DNA of 64,000 bases from Pestalotiopsis fici W106-1. Lineage: Eukaryota > Ascomycota > Sordariomycetes > Amphisphaeriales > Sporocadaceae. The first letter of the stretch is position 1. Every line of letters begins with the position of its first letter. The notes under the pieces were generated by a model that made no database searches, was not told the origin of the DNA, and worked only from the letters and a program-made list of their open reading frames with translations. Location of the stretch: assembly GCF_000516985.1 (NCBI RefSeq), contig NW_006917101.1, positions 1,294,834 through 1,358,833 of the forward strand, in the 5' to 3' direction. Positions 13,403 to 24,017 of the stretch are shown in pieces. The position numbers and the translations under genes were made by a program.

Positions 13403-15061
13403 TCACGATACTATGGCATCGCACAAAGGTTCATACGGTGGTATGCTGGGAAGCGCTGCTGGATAGAATCCCGCGAGAGAGGCTGCGAATTCTGCATAGC
13501 TCAATCCGAGTTCATCAGCGATACAAATAGCTTTTCGAGACCGGCCAATTTGTACGGGCTCGCAATGGCTCGAACTTAGACCACCGAGCTTGTCGCCTAC
13601 AAGGAGAACCCGACCGCCACGCAGAACCATCTCGATGTTCTCCGTCGAGCCAAAGACGGCCTGACTATACACATCTCCTGTGCTTTCTGTGAAAATGACA
13701 ATGTCTGCAAGTTTTCCTACTTCCAGAGATCCGATGTGCTGCTCAAAACTTGCAGCTCTTGCAGCATTAATCGTCATCATTTCCCATATTGTTTTGGCTT
13801 CAAGATGGCGCCCGTAGAGTTGCTGAGTAGCCAAGGCAGCACAATGAGCCTCCCGACTCATCGTTGCAGAGCCCGAAGGAAGCCAGTCAGTTCCTAGGGC
13901 AACGTTGATCCCGGCTTCCAGCAGATATGTAATATTGAGAGTCTTCCCGTAGAGAAACATGTTGGAACGGGGTGACCAAATGATATGCGCTCCTCTTTTT
14001 GCAACAAGGTCAAAATCGCTAGCACTCAATCCCACTTGAACTCTCGAATTAGCCATTTTGGTTCACAGCGTGTGATATGTAAGGCAAGAATCCTCTTGCA
14101 GCATCTGAGCCTGAGAGTTCTTGCCACAGGACCCTCGAGTTGAGGTCAGGTGTGACACCAGAATATACTTACAGGCATGTACCATGGCAAGGTTTGGGGC
14201 AATTATATCAGTACTTAGGCCGCCGCCACCAGGCATTGGCAAGCTGTCATAAGTCTCGTCGGATAAGCATCGAAATTCGTTGGCAGCCTCATCATCCACG
14301 CCTTCTCCGACATGTGCCAAGTATCTGTGATATTTCTCTGCCCTTTGGCGATCAATAGCCTCGGGACCATAGTCACAGTCGTTGTTCCTGAGGATACCGT
14401 CGGCATCGTCAAGCGGGAATACGTCCCAAACACTAGGTGCGTCAAGGAGCCCAGCCTCCAGACCTGAAGCAAAGTCCAGATTGCGCACCAATCCGGTCAC
14501 CATTCCGCCTCCAACGACAGAAGTGGTGCCTGAGAAGAGGTGACGGAGTTCCCCCCATTTGATAGAGTCTCCAATCATGTCTTCTGCAACGAGCGCTTCC
14601 CGAATGGTTCTGTTTCTCGCTCCAACGCGCCAGTCGTGGCGATGCGACACCCTCTCGCCGAGATCTTTGAAGGGGCTGACGATGGAGTAGGTAAGATGCT
14701 CGTGGAGGTTGATGAACCCTGGAGATATGACAGAATTCGCACAGTCCACGACTGTGATTAGTGTATCTTGGCTTTCTGAGCTGTAGCTAGTGCCTACCTC
14801 GGCGACTTTGCCGGACTCAACCAAGACATAGCCATCCTGAAGAGGGCCCTTGGGCGTCAAGACCACGCCTTTTAGAATGAGCTTGTCGTAATTGCCTTTT
14901 GTGATAATTTTACAGCCTCCATGCGATACGGAACCAAATAGTATGTTTGAGAAGGACGAATTTGGTAAAAATCTCCTGGCCAGGAACAGGCAAAATGCAA
15001 AGAATACTATTATAATTGCATATATCCACAATGCCTTTGCACGACGCCGGACCAAAGTCAT
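13403..15061 (-). CDS. Membrane-anchored amidohydrolase (metal-dependent hydrolase)
   Basis: Two exons, complement(13403..14040, 14173..15061), 508 aa. The amidohydrolase superfamily uses a metal-bound TIM barrel to hydrolyse C-N bonds in amides or ring amines; the substrate here is unknown. An open frame begins upstream, but the first ATG is at 15061. Residues about 11-30 form a hydrophobic helix after an Arg-rich start, suggesting a type II signal anchor. The metal-binding H-x-H lies at residues 120-122 (NLHEH), after the usual PGFI strand. Exon 2 carries a WSPRSN motif and a GTDW motif holding the late catalytic Asp. The 132-nt intron (donor GTAAGTATATT) gives phase-correct joining; its acceptor GAGAG is non-ideal and was chosen because an in-frame TGA lies just upstream. 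It shares a 640-bp divergent promoter with CSN3. Family confident, exact 3' splice site less so. Confidence 0.82.
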
Positions 15062-15701
15062 GAGGGATTTCAATGACTACGCGGGTGAGTGAGTGCGTAA
15101 ACTCAATAGTGGTGATCTTCAACAATTTGCGAGATAATTGGGTAGTGAATCGACAAGTGATAGATGGAGTCAATGAGAGGTTGTCAATGTGTTGCCCTGT
15201 CTGCCCTAGTTTGCTTGATGAAGCTCTTTGGACGTAAATGAGTAGGATGACCGTAATGGATAGAAGGAAAGTGTATATCGCTTTTCAATACAAAGTAATT
15301 AGGAAACAATATCACGGAATCGAAATGAGTGACTTCGCTTACATGAAATGAGTTGGACTTCATTGCATGCAGGCAGGCAAGGAGGTAATGTAATCTGGAG
15401 TCTGGTGATGCAGAGCTCTCAGTTGGTCGTCAGCTGCGCGCGACTGTGCACGGAACAGCCCCGCCCCCGCGATCCAACGTGCTCAGCACTCCACTCTTGT
15501 TGCCCGCCGCTGCCATCAGGCTGCTAACCTGAAGCTGGAGCTTCCCGAGCTCAAGGCTGACAGTTGATTGTCATCACCAAGCATAAAACAAACACCCAGC
15601 CAAATCATCACCACATTTGGCCTTTCACAGCATCAAGCACTTCAAACTAACCACCACTTATCCGTACACACCGAAACGCTCTGCCCGCATGCGATAAAGC
15701 C
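15062..15701. promoter_or_regulatory. Divergent promoter, amidohydrolase / CSN3
   Basis: This 640-bp spacer separates two divergent start codons. Two HGATAR motifs lie close to the amidohydrolase start (AGATAA at 15132-15137, TGATAG at 15158-15163). These fit GATA-factor (AreA-type nitrogen) control of a C-N hydrolase, but such short motifs are common by chance. A GC-rich block at about 15430-15510 precedes CSN3. No clear TATA box was seen. Confidence 0.45.
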
Positions 15702-17220
15702 ATGGACAAGATTGCCGCGCTCTGCTTCGGCTTCTCGTCCGAGCATGTCGGCGACTATGCCTCCTACGAGAAAGCAGTAAACGAGCACCTGGGTCAACTT
15801 ACCAAGTTGACTTCTGACTCTTCAAAACCACTCCGATCGCATGGACCCGAGCTATTGAACCTGCTCGACCCTGCGACACACTCTCTATCTTACTTGGCAA
15901 TTCTTCACGATTTGTTCCTTCCCAGCCTACAAGGCGACAAGGCCTCATTATCCCAGAAGCTGGTGACTTTTCTGCTTTCGTTTGATCCAATTCAAATCAG
16001 ATATGCCGCTTCAAACATGTCGCAACTTCTTGCCCTTGTTGCTAGTGGTCAAGCCTTGCCTGTGCGTCAAAGACTTGCCAGATTCGTTACTGTTCTTGTG
16101 CTGACTCGTTTGATAGCCCTCCGTGGCAGTTAATGTGCTAGCAACCGCCATCCTGCGAATCGATCCGACCGGCAGCATGCTGACCTCACACCACATCAAT
16201 CTCATCAAACTTGCCTACAATACTGACAACATCGAACCCTCACTCAGCGTCATAGACAAGAGCATCGTATTCTATCCGGGTATGGGCAACCACCAGAAGC
16301 CCAAGTATTTGGCCGACCCCTCGTTGTCTCCAGCGACATTCGTTACCGAGAGCCAGGGCTTCTCGACCGCTCTAAAGACGCCCTCACTCCTGGAGTATGA
16401 CTTGCTCCGTGGCATGGCTTATTGCTCACGTCGCGACTGGCCCAAGGCACTCAATGCGCTCGAGAGAGTCATTACCTACCCAACACGAGATCATGGCGTA
16501 AGCAAAATTATGACTGATGCTTACAAAAAGTGGATTCTCGTGAGTCTCTTGTGCCACGGTCGCTTGATCCCACTGCCCATCTCTGTTGGATCAGCTGCGA
16601 CCAAGGCCTATAGTGTACTCGGAAAATTATATAAAGAGCTGGCCACTGTCTTCGAGACAGAGAATGCAGCCGAGCTGAAGGAAAAATCAAACGCCAGCAC
16701 GGAGGAGTGGCTAGCTGATGGTAACACCGGCCTGGTGCGTGAGGTATTATCAGCATACCAAGAATGGCAGATCAAGAATCTCCAACAAATCTACACCAAG
16801 ATTTCTGTCCGCGAGATTCGCCAATTCACTAAAAGCGCACAAACTGGCCAGATCTTGGCAACCGATGAAGATGTCGAAGCTCTCATCCAGAATATGATTA
16901 TATCGGGTATGCTGAAGGGTGTTATTGAGAAAAATGATGATGGCACCGCCTATTTGACGTTTTTGCCGGCAACCGCTGCTCTGTCTGAAGACCAGCTTGC
17001 TAGGGAGCTTGCTGACACTGCCTTACGACTCGATGCTCTAAACCCCATTTTCAAGGCCACCAATGAGCGCTTGGGTACCAGCAAAGAGTATATTAAGCAA
17101 CTCTCTAGGGATCGCCAAAAGGGTGGACAGGATAAGGAAGGAGACACCGCGATGGACATGCTCCAGAACTTTGACGAGGAGGATCTCATGGGAGATGGCC
17201 CAACATTGAACGACCTGTAG
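15702..17220 (+). CDS. csn3: COP9 signalosome subunit 3
   Basis: Two exons, 15702..16061 and 16117..17220, 487 aa. Subunit 3 is a PCI-domain scaffold of the COP9 signalosome, which removes NEDD8 from cullins and controls SCF ubiquitin ligases; in fungi it affects development and light responses. The N-terminal two thirds are helical repeat-like. The C-terminal winged-helix part of the PCI domain is recognisable (YTKISVREIRQF, then a MIISGMLKGVIE strand-helix). The tail is acidic (FDEEDLMGDGP). The 55-nt intron starts GTGCGT and ends TTGATAG with a GCTGAC branch point; the alternative AG at 16126 creates a frameshift. It is convergent with RPA1. Confidence 0.88.
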
Positions 17221-18054
17221 TACTTGTGAACGAAGGCGGTTACCTCAAGAATCCGAGATCAGCATGCGGACGAGGAGGCCTGAGTGGTATGCTTTCTTCT
17301 TACCGTACTTGGCGATTGCTGTTTGCGGCAAGGATGCCCCCCTACAGCATGACACGATAATGGTGTTAGACATGTGAACTATAAAGCATTGTTCAGGAGC
17401 GTAAAGCTCCGTAGATGGTCTAGACGACTAGAATCATGAGACCATGAATTGACATGAATACAGAAAATATTCACAAGTAACATTAATCCTCTGTTCTTGG
17501 CTTGAATTATAAATCAGGTTCGTGACGAGCAGCAGCGGAAATTGTCTATGTATTCATCACAATGATAGGCATTTTACGTATAAAGCCCATTGCCCATCAC
17601 GAAAGACGCAGCAATCTGAAATCAAACTCCGATTTTAAAGTCAAGATTGGCTTTTCCGAATACATGCCATTCCAATGAAACATCTAGGTAGACGGCGTCA
17701 CGCTTCATGATCATGGCACGCCTGCCCCGGTACTCGTCCATGTTTCTCTAGACAAGCATGCTTCAAAATAGCAAGATTCTCGAATTAGTCTGCGTCTACC
17801 AATGCAATAATACATGGCCATCATAACATTATAAATCACGTCTGTTCAGTTCAACTGTCACAGTATGTGTAAACCGAAAGTTTTGCCTTGTACTCGATAT
17901 GACTATTGATTTTGTTCTCCGCTCATGTTATACTCGGCATTGCCAATCGTTGTCATTCATCACTATAGCCCTCGTCATCATGTACAAGTCTGTCAAATTA
18001 AGGCCACATTCCTCTCTTGCAAGTCATTAAAATGGGGGAATATGCCCTCCAGGC
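17221..18054. other. Convergent intergenic region CSN3 / RPA1
   Basis: This 834-bp spacer lies between two converging genes and should hold both 3' UTRs and polyadenylation signals. No coding sequence is seen. Confidence 0.6.
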
Positions 18055-20173
18055 CTAGATGCCAAACTGCTTAATCATATCCGCCAAGGCCCTCGCCTCA
18101 CCTGCATAATCGATGGGCGAAGCACTCATGACCTGGTATCGTACTCTGTATTATAATTAGTTTTCGCGCTCAATCCGCCCACACCTTCAGGAGCATGTTA
18201 GGACGAAGAAGAAAAACGAACCTTGAAACCTCTCCGTAGGTATCCATCTTGGCACGGACTCTGAATGTAAATTTGGTGCAGTTTGCTCGATCGAATGCTG
18301 CCGTGAGCGAAGCCTCATCTGTCTCACGGAGATTCATGGCGTGGTCAGCAGACATGTCCATAATTTGACGGCCTGTGTCGTCGAAGCAACTGAGCCAGAG
18401 CTGTCCGGTATGATCGTTGACGTTGATTTGCATAATGTAGCGGTACTGCGGTTGTGGATGAGTGGCATCGCACTTCTCGCATCGCCAGCCGTCACCTTGA
18501 TCAACCACTTTCTTGTTACAGCCCTCGTTAGGGCATGCAGGGTAGCAGAAAGTCTCCTGCTTGATGTAAACCACTGTTGCCTTGAGCGAGAAGTATTCAA
18601 CCTTGTCGTCCATGCCCAGGTTTTCGTCCTTGATCTGTTGAATGGTCTTCATCTGATTTTCACGATTTGTCGCATTGCCAAGGGTGTTGCTGTGTTGATG
18701 TGTGGTGAAATCTCCGTGGCGACCCTGTGAGTCGTACCATCCCTTGAGCCTATGGGCTTCCGAGATGTCGGGGTCGACTGTTACTTTACCAGATGACAGC
18801 AGAGAAAGAGATTTTCCTCCAAAATCTGACACCTTAACTCCCTTGAATGCTACTACCGACTCCACCGGTGTCATGAACTCATTGGCAGTCTTGCCCCAGA
18901 TTGTCAGGCGGACAGAGAAGTTGGAGTCATCGACAATAGTGAGCTCGCGCTTCTCGTAACTCTTGCTGGTGCTCTTGGATGTGATTTGCGACGTCTCGCC
19001 AACCTCTTTCAGAATTCCAATGACGTCAATGGTGGTGTCCTTTTCGATGCCCTGGAGTTCTTCAATGGTGACAAAGTCGAAACGAACCTGGGGGACACTG
19101 GATTGGTCCTCAGCCTTCTCAATGACGGTGTCTCGCTCAAAGGTCAATTCGTAGTCGTTGGGCAGGTTTGTGAATTGCTTCTTGGCCATTTGGACTCGGC
19201 AAGGATTGCTGATATAGTAAACCTGGCCCTCTTGCAAGAGATCGAAGAATTGATCAACTTGGTCGTTGAATCCAGTTGCCTTGATCTCGCCAGACTCATC
19301 GAGCAAATTGACTGAGAAGAGTTTCCCCTCGCCCGTGTTCTTATGCCAGGTCCTGACGTCGGACTTGGAAGATACTCTAGCTTTGATAGTCCACTTATTG
19401 GCATAAGGAGAAAGAGCCTCAATAGGCATGATTTTGGTAGAGACAGCACTGGACTGCTTTGCTGGGCCGCCGCCACCAAAGCGAGAAGACATGGGCTCCG
19501 ATTTTATCGGAGCAGACGGCTCAGGCTTCACAGACTCAGACTTCTTGCCGTAAAAACCAGTTCCACCAATTGTGGTTTCAGTGGTTTCAGAGGTTACGGC
19601 ATTGGCTTTAGGGTCGCCGATTTTTTCGTGGACGCCCAACTCTTCAGCAACCTCCAGGTCCAGAATAATGAGGATACTAGTCCAACAGTGTCAGTATGAT
19701 GGCCATGGTAAAACCAGGGTCAGACCTACTTCTTGCCCTTGACTGAGTTGGCCTGGTATGACTTGATACGCACGATGCATCCCCGAACAAGCGTTTCATC
19801 ATGTATAACGTGGTTGGCCTCTTGAAAAATGGTCAGTTTCGCTTCTCTCGTTCGCGGGAACCTCTCGGCGGGACATACGGGTTGCCAGCATGCACTGGAC
19901 ATATTTGCTAACATCACTGAGAACAACTCGGTATCGCTCGGCACTGTTGCCACCTGCTGGACCTGCGGCCAGAGGCTTGATCTGGAGACATTGAAGGACT
20001 GGAACGGGGAATCTCTCGTTTGCGATGGCTTGATCGGCGAAGATGGCACTGAGAAGGCAAACTGTCAGCGATGCTGCTTGCCAGACTGGATGGAGGATGG
20101 AGGATGGCGGGGTGGTGGGAACTTACTCCAAGGCGCCCTCGGTGATTGCTCGTCGCGCGTCTGAGGCCGACAT
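18055..20173 (-). CDS. rfa1: Replication protein A large subunit (RPA70)
   Basis: Five exons, complement(18055..18145, 18222..19676, 19730..19820, 19879..20048, 20127..20173), 617 aa. RPA1 binds single-stranded DNA in the heterotrimeric RPA complex during replication, repair and checkpoint signalling. The N-terminal OB fold is encoded by exons 1-4 (MSASDARRAI start; QCLQIKPL; YVQCMLAT; LVRGCIV). A linker leads to tandem OB folds A and B. OB fold C contains a four-Cys zinc ribbon (CPNEGC ... CEKC). The C-terminus ends ADMIKQFGI as in the family. All introns have good GT-AG sites, and phases close exactly. The last intron (18146-18221) hides the true C-terminus from simple ORF finding. Two MCB-like boxes lie about 150 bp upstream of the start. 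Confidence 0.95.
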
Positions 20174-21340
20174 CTTGAGTGAGTCTTGTTACCTCGTATG
20201 CAAGTATGCGCGCACTGGTGTTCGAGCAAGTAAAACGGGAAGGGAACCAAATACAACAACTCGGTCTGATGTTGACTTTGATGAGATGGATCAGGTTGAA
20301 AGAGTGTGGGCGAACAAGACGAGACGCGACTTGACGCGACGGGCCCCAAACGCTAAAGTGGTTTTTTTTTATTACGCGGCAGCTGCCACAGACAGGCAGC
20401 AGGACCTAAAAGTACCCACCCGTTGTGCACTATGTTTGATGGGTTACCACGTACTAGCGCGGGGATTTGATGGTGTATTCAGGTTGCATTCAGGGTTATA
20501 CTTCAGCGACTAGAGCGCCAAAACTGACATCGACTTTCGAGTTTGGTTGCGTACGGCGATTATTAGGTTGATTAGTTTCAACGGTTATGTTGACCTTTTG
20601 ACTATATTCCAAATATGACAGTCGACTTTCGCAGATCCATATACTCCGTGGGCATTCAAGCATCGATGTATACCTCAGTTCCCAGTACATCAAGGTAGAT
20701 ATATGCATGTGTGGCCATAGACTGTCCTGGTAATATTGCCTTGACTGCTTCTGAGTAATTTCTGAAGCGAGTATCCCTTTCCAGGCAGATGATGTATCTT
20801 AAACTGTAAAGTTTATATTGACAGCCACGATTGTTTCCGAGCATACCTTAGCGGCCACTGTAATTTGAAGACATGAATATGTAGTCTTGCTTGTGTTATC
20901 ATGTCTTTGTTCTACTATCTCAGCATTATTGCGTTTGGCATATCTTGGTGATGCTCCTTATCGAGAAGGCAGAACCTGATGAGTACTGTAGTAATATCTG
21001 ATAAATGGCAGCATTTGCGATCTCTGTCTCGATTAGTGGCAGCTCAGCGCTTCTAGGGGCACCTACGTAATGTAGCCAGGGTCCCCTAGCGCCCCTCATT
21101 ACCCCACGTTACAACTCCAGAGTCCAGAACACACACGTAACACTCGAGACATTGAGGTACTGCATCAAGTGCCAAGCTTAGCTGTCTTCACCGTTTCAAA
21201 TCCACCAAAAGTTGTCACCATCTTTTGCTTTCTTACCTACCTATCACTCTTGGAAATCATTCCCCTCATAGTCCTTGACCCGCGTGCCTCACTGCAGAAC
21301 CGGAGGATACGCTACCTTGTGCATACCTACCAATTTCACC
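20174..21340. promoter_or_regulatory. Divergent region RPA1 / dienelactone hydrolase
   Basis: 1.17 kb between divergent starts. The RPA1 side has the tandem ACGCGAC boxes. The rest, about 20.4-21.3 kb, is AT-richer with no coding signal. A pyrimidine-rich stretch at about 21210-21280 precedes the hydrolase start. Confidence 0.5.
20324..20340. promoter_or_regulatory. Tandem MCB-like boxes upstream of RPA1
   Basis: ACGCGAC occurs at 20324-20330 and again at 20334-20340, a 10-bp period, so both copies face the same side of the helix. ACGCGN is the core bound by MBF/DSC1 (Mbp1-Swi6), which drives G1/S genes, including RPA subunits in yeasts. They lie about 150 bp upstream of the RPA1 start codon. 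Functional assignment is inferred. Confidence 0.6.
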
Positions 21341-22613
21341 ATGCCCGCAGACGATCCCCAAGTAGCCACCAAGGCACCCGAGAACGATGCGCATGAGGAC
21401 CAGGAGGAGGGACCCGTGATCGCTGGCGACACTCCCGCTCAGTCGGGGCCCACGATGGGCGAGCACTGTACCTCCGACCGACCGACTCGTGAGAACTGCC
21501 CTCCTTCCAAGCAAAGCCAAACGAGAGGCAATATCTTTCAAACATTGTCAGTCCATATACTAACTGGATACCCAAATTAGCCCAAGGTGAGAAGCCGCAA
21601 GGCGAAATCCGCAAGCTTGGTGGCATCGATGTGAGCTTTTTCCCCTTTCTGGCTTCTGCTACCCTCGCGCATTGCGCAGGACTCTGTGAGTTCTTACTGA
21701 TGGCCAAGTATTAGGTCTACGTTACCAAGCCAGCCTCCTACCCGACCTCGCCCGCAAAGCTCCTGCTGCACCTGACGGGCGGCACGGGTCTCAAGTCTAT
21801 CAACAACCAGATCCAGTCCGACCGGTTCGCTTCAGAGGGCTATATTGTAGTGATGCCGGACTTGTTCGAAGGAGATCCGGCCCCAAACTCCAAAACCTTT
21901 GAAGAATCCTCATCGGCCGAGGGCCAGACCCAAGATGGCAGCGGGGGCTCCTCGTTCCTGGACATGATCAAACTCAAGGCGGCCGAGACGGCCAAGAGCT
22001 TCATGATTGACATGTGGCTTGCACGCCACACCGAAGAAAAGGTCCTTCCCATTCTCGAAAAGGTTATTGACGCGGCCAAGGCCGAGTTTGCCGACGCTGT
22101 TGCTGCTGGTAACGGGGTTTATGCTGTCGGCTATTGTTTTGGTGCTCGCTATGTCCTCCTCTTGGCTGCCGAGCGTCAGCAGATCCAGTCGGGTTGGGGC
22201 GGTGCCCCCAAGCCAGAAGATGAGGAGGCCGGGAAGACAAATTCCAAGGGCCCGTATATCAAAGCTGGCGCACTTGCGCATGCCACGCTGGTCAGTCCAG
22301 ACGACTTTTTCGGTCTAAAGGTGCCCGTGAGCTTGGTTTGCGTAGAGAACGACCCAATGTTCCCAGATGAGGTGAGAAAGGCAGGCGAGGACACCCTGAG
22401 CAAGGAAGGCGTCGAGCATGAGGTTCAGGTCTATCCAGGCGTGCCCCATGGTAAGTGATATCATCCCATCAATCTCGAGCCTCTACACGCTTCATTGGCA
22501 TACTGATTCGCATTGCAGGCTTCGCAGTGGTCGGTGACTATGCAGATGCCCACATCAAGGATGCGCAAGTCACGGCTTACGAGCAGATGTTGAAGTGGAT
22601 CAAAGAGCACTAG
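21341..22613 (+). CDS. Dienelactone hydrolase family protein
   Basis: Four exons, 21341..21488, 21581..21630, 21715..22450 and 22519..22613, 342 aa. This alpha/beta hydrolase family opens lactone rings in aromatic degradation; many fungal members have unknown substrates. The Cys-His-Asp triad is visible: nucleophile Cys in GYCFGARY, Asp in CVENDPMFP, and His in GVPHGF, whose codons are split by the last intron. The core begins at CTSDRP and continues with GEIRKLGG and KLLLHLTGGTG. The first 38 residues are an acidic, disordered extension not usual for the family; ATG at 21455 (MGEHC) would give the standard-length form. The C-terminus (YEQMLKWIKEH) matches the family. Confidence 0.9.
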
Positions 22614-22944
22614 CATCATGACATGAGCGATGTACAAATACACCACAGGGCGTGAGGGGAAGGCGTTACGGTTGTTGATAGCATTTTGATTTTACTATGA
22701 CCAGAGCGCTAATTCAGCTCATGTAAGCGGGTCTCTTGCCCATCTCGATCCTAAACAATCAAGCACGGATGTTGTTACGTTTTCGGATTCCAGAGCCCTA
22801 TCAAGCACCCAGAGGTATCCAGAGGTATGGGTCTCTGCCCCTGATCGATATGCACATAGACTGGTTACCTGCAACTTGATGTGTATGCCCCGACGAGGTA
22901 TTTCCTCTGCATGATTGTTGTTCTGCTGCCAAATTCTTGTTGCA
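22614..22944. other. Convergent spacer
   Basis: 331 bp between the 3' ends of the dienelactone hydrolase and the quinone reductase. It presumably contains both 3' UTRs. No coding or RNA signal is seen. Confidence 0.6.
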
Positions 22945-24017
22945 CTACGATTGACCAATGGTGCAAATAATCTTACCCGTCGTCTTGTTGGCTTCCAATA
23001 AGCGGTGCGCGTCCTGAATCTTCTCCATTGGCAGTACAGTGTCGACGAGGACCTTGAGCTTTCCTGATTCAAAGTCTGGAATGTATTCGGCCAGCTTGTC
23101 CCTCAGCTTGCCCTGGTACTCGGGATCCCTCGACCTCAGCGTACTGCCCTCGATGCGAACGCGCTTGAAGAGAAGCTTGCCGACATCAACGTCCTGGAGC
23201 TTGGTGCCGCCCATCATGCCCAGCATAACCCAGTGCGCGTCGCGGGCGGCCACGTTGAGGTTACGCTCAAAGTACGAGGCGCCAATAAAGTCAATGATGA
23301 TGTCGACACCCTTGCCGCCAGTGGCCTTGAGGATCTCCTCGTCCCAGTTGGGCGTCGACTTGTAGTTGAAGGCCTTTGTGGCGCCGAGTTCCCGCTCGAT
23401 AAAGGCGCACTTTTCATCAGACCCCGCAGTGGCAAAGACGGCCGAGGCGCCGCTGTCCTTGCTGAGCTGGATGCCGGAAATGGAGACGCCGCTGGCGCCG
23501 GCGTGCCAGAGCACCGACTTGCCCTTGGTGAACTGGCCTACCAGGTAGAGGGCCTGCGTGGCCGTGATCCACGTCTCGGGAACCCCCGCGGCCTGCTCCC
23601 ACGAGAGGAACGACGGCTTGTGCAAGAGCATCTTGGAGCTGACGGCAATATATTCGGCATAGGCGCCACCATAGGCCAGGCCAAAGACCTCATCGCCCTC
23701 CTTGAAATCACCGTGAGAGCCGGGGCCGAAGGAGCAGATGGTTCCAGAGAATTCGACTCCGAGGGTGGTCGGGGCCTGCGGCGGCAGCGGATATTTTCCT
23801 TCACGCTGGATCAGATCCATTCGGTTCAGGCCGAAAGCCTTGATCTTGATCAGCGCTTCGCCGTCCTTGGCCTTGGGAACAGGGGTCTGGTCATTGATGA
23901 AGAGTGTGTCAACTCCACCGGCACCCCCCTTGACCTCTATAGATATTGTCAGTCAGTGCTGGTGCTGGCTGAAGAGTGTGCTTTGGACTTGCCGACGGCT
24001 TTCATGGTCGAAGACAT
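22945..24017 (-). CDS. NADPH:quinone oxidoreductase (zeta-crystallin/PIG3-like MDR)
   Basis: Two exons, complement(22945..23936, 23993..24017), 338 aa. Zinc-free medium-chain reductases of this type transfer hydride from NADPH to quinones or enones. The GroES-like N-terminal half has FGLNRMDLIQREGKYP, the PIG3 signature region. The Rossmann half has the nucleotide loop HAGASGVS and the downstream VDIIIDFIGAS strand. The C-terminus ends KTTGKIICTIG. The only intron begins GCAAGT, not GT: joining G|AG restores the expected MKAVEVKGG start, with a CTGAC branch point and ATAG acceptor, so it is a GC-AG intron. Two possible starts exist (MSST at 24017 or MKAV at 24005). Confidence 0.9.

Noticed and set aside
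16062..16126. Alternative acceptor for the CSN3 intron at GGCAG
   Set aside because: With the GTGCGT donor it gives an immediate in-frame stop; the upstream TGATAG acceptor keeps the frame.
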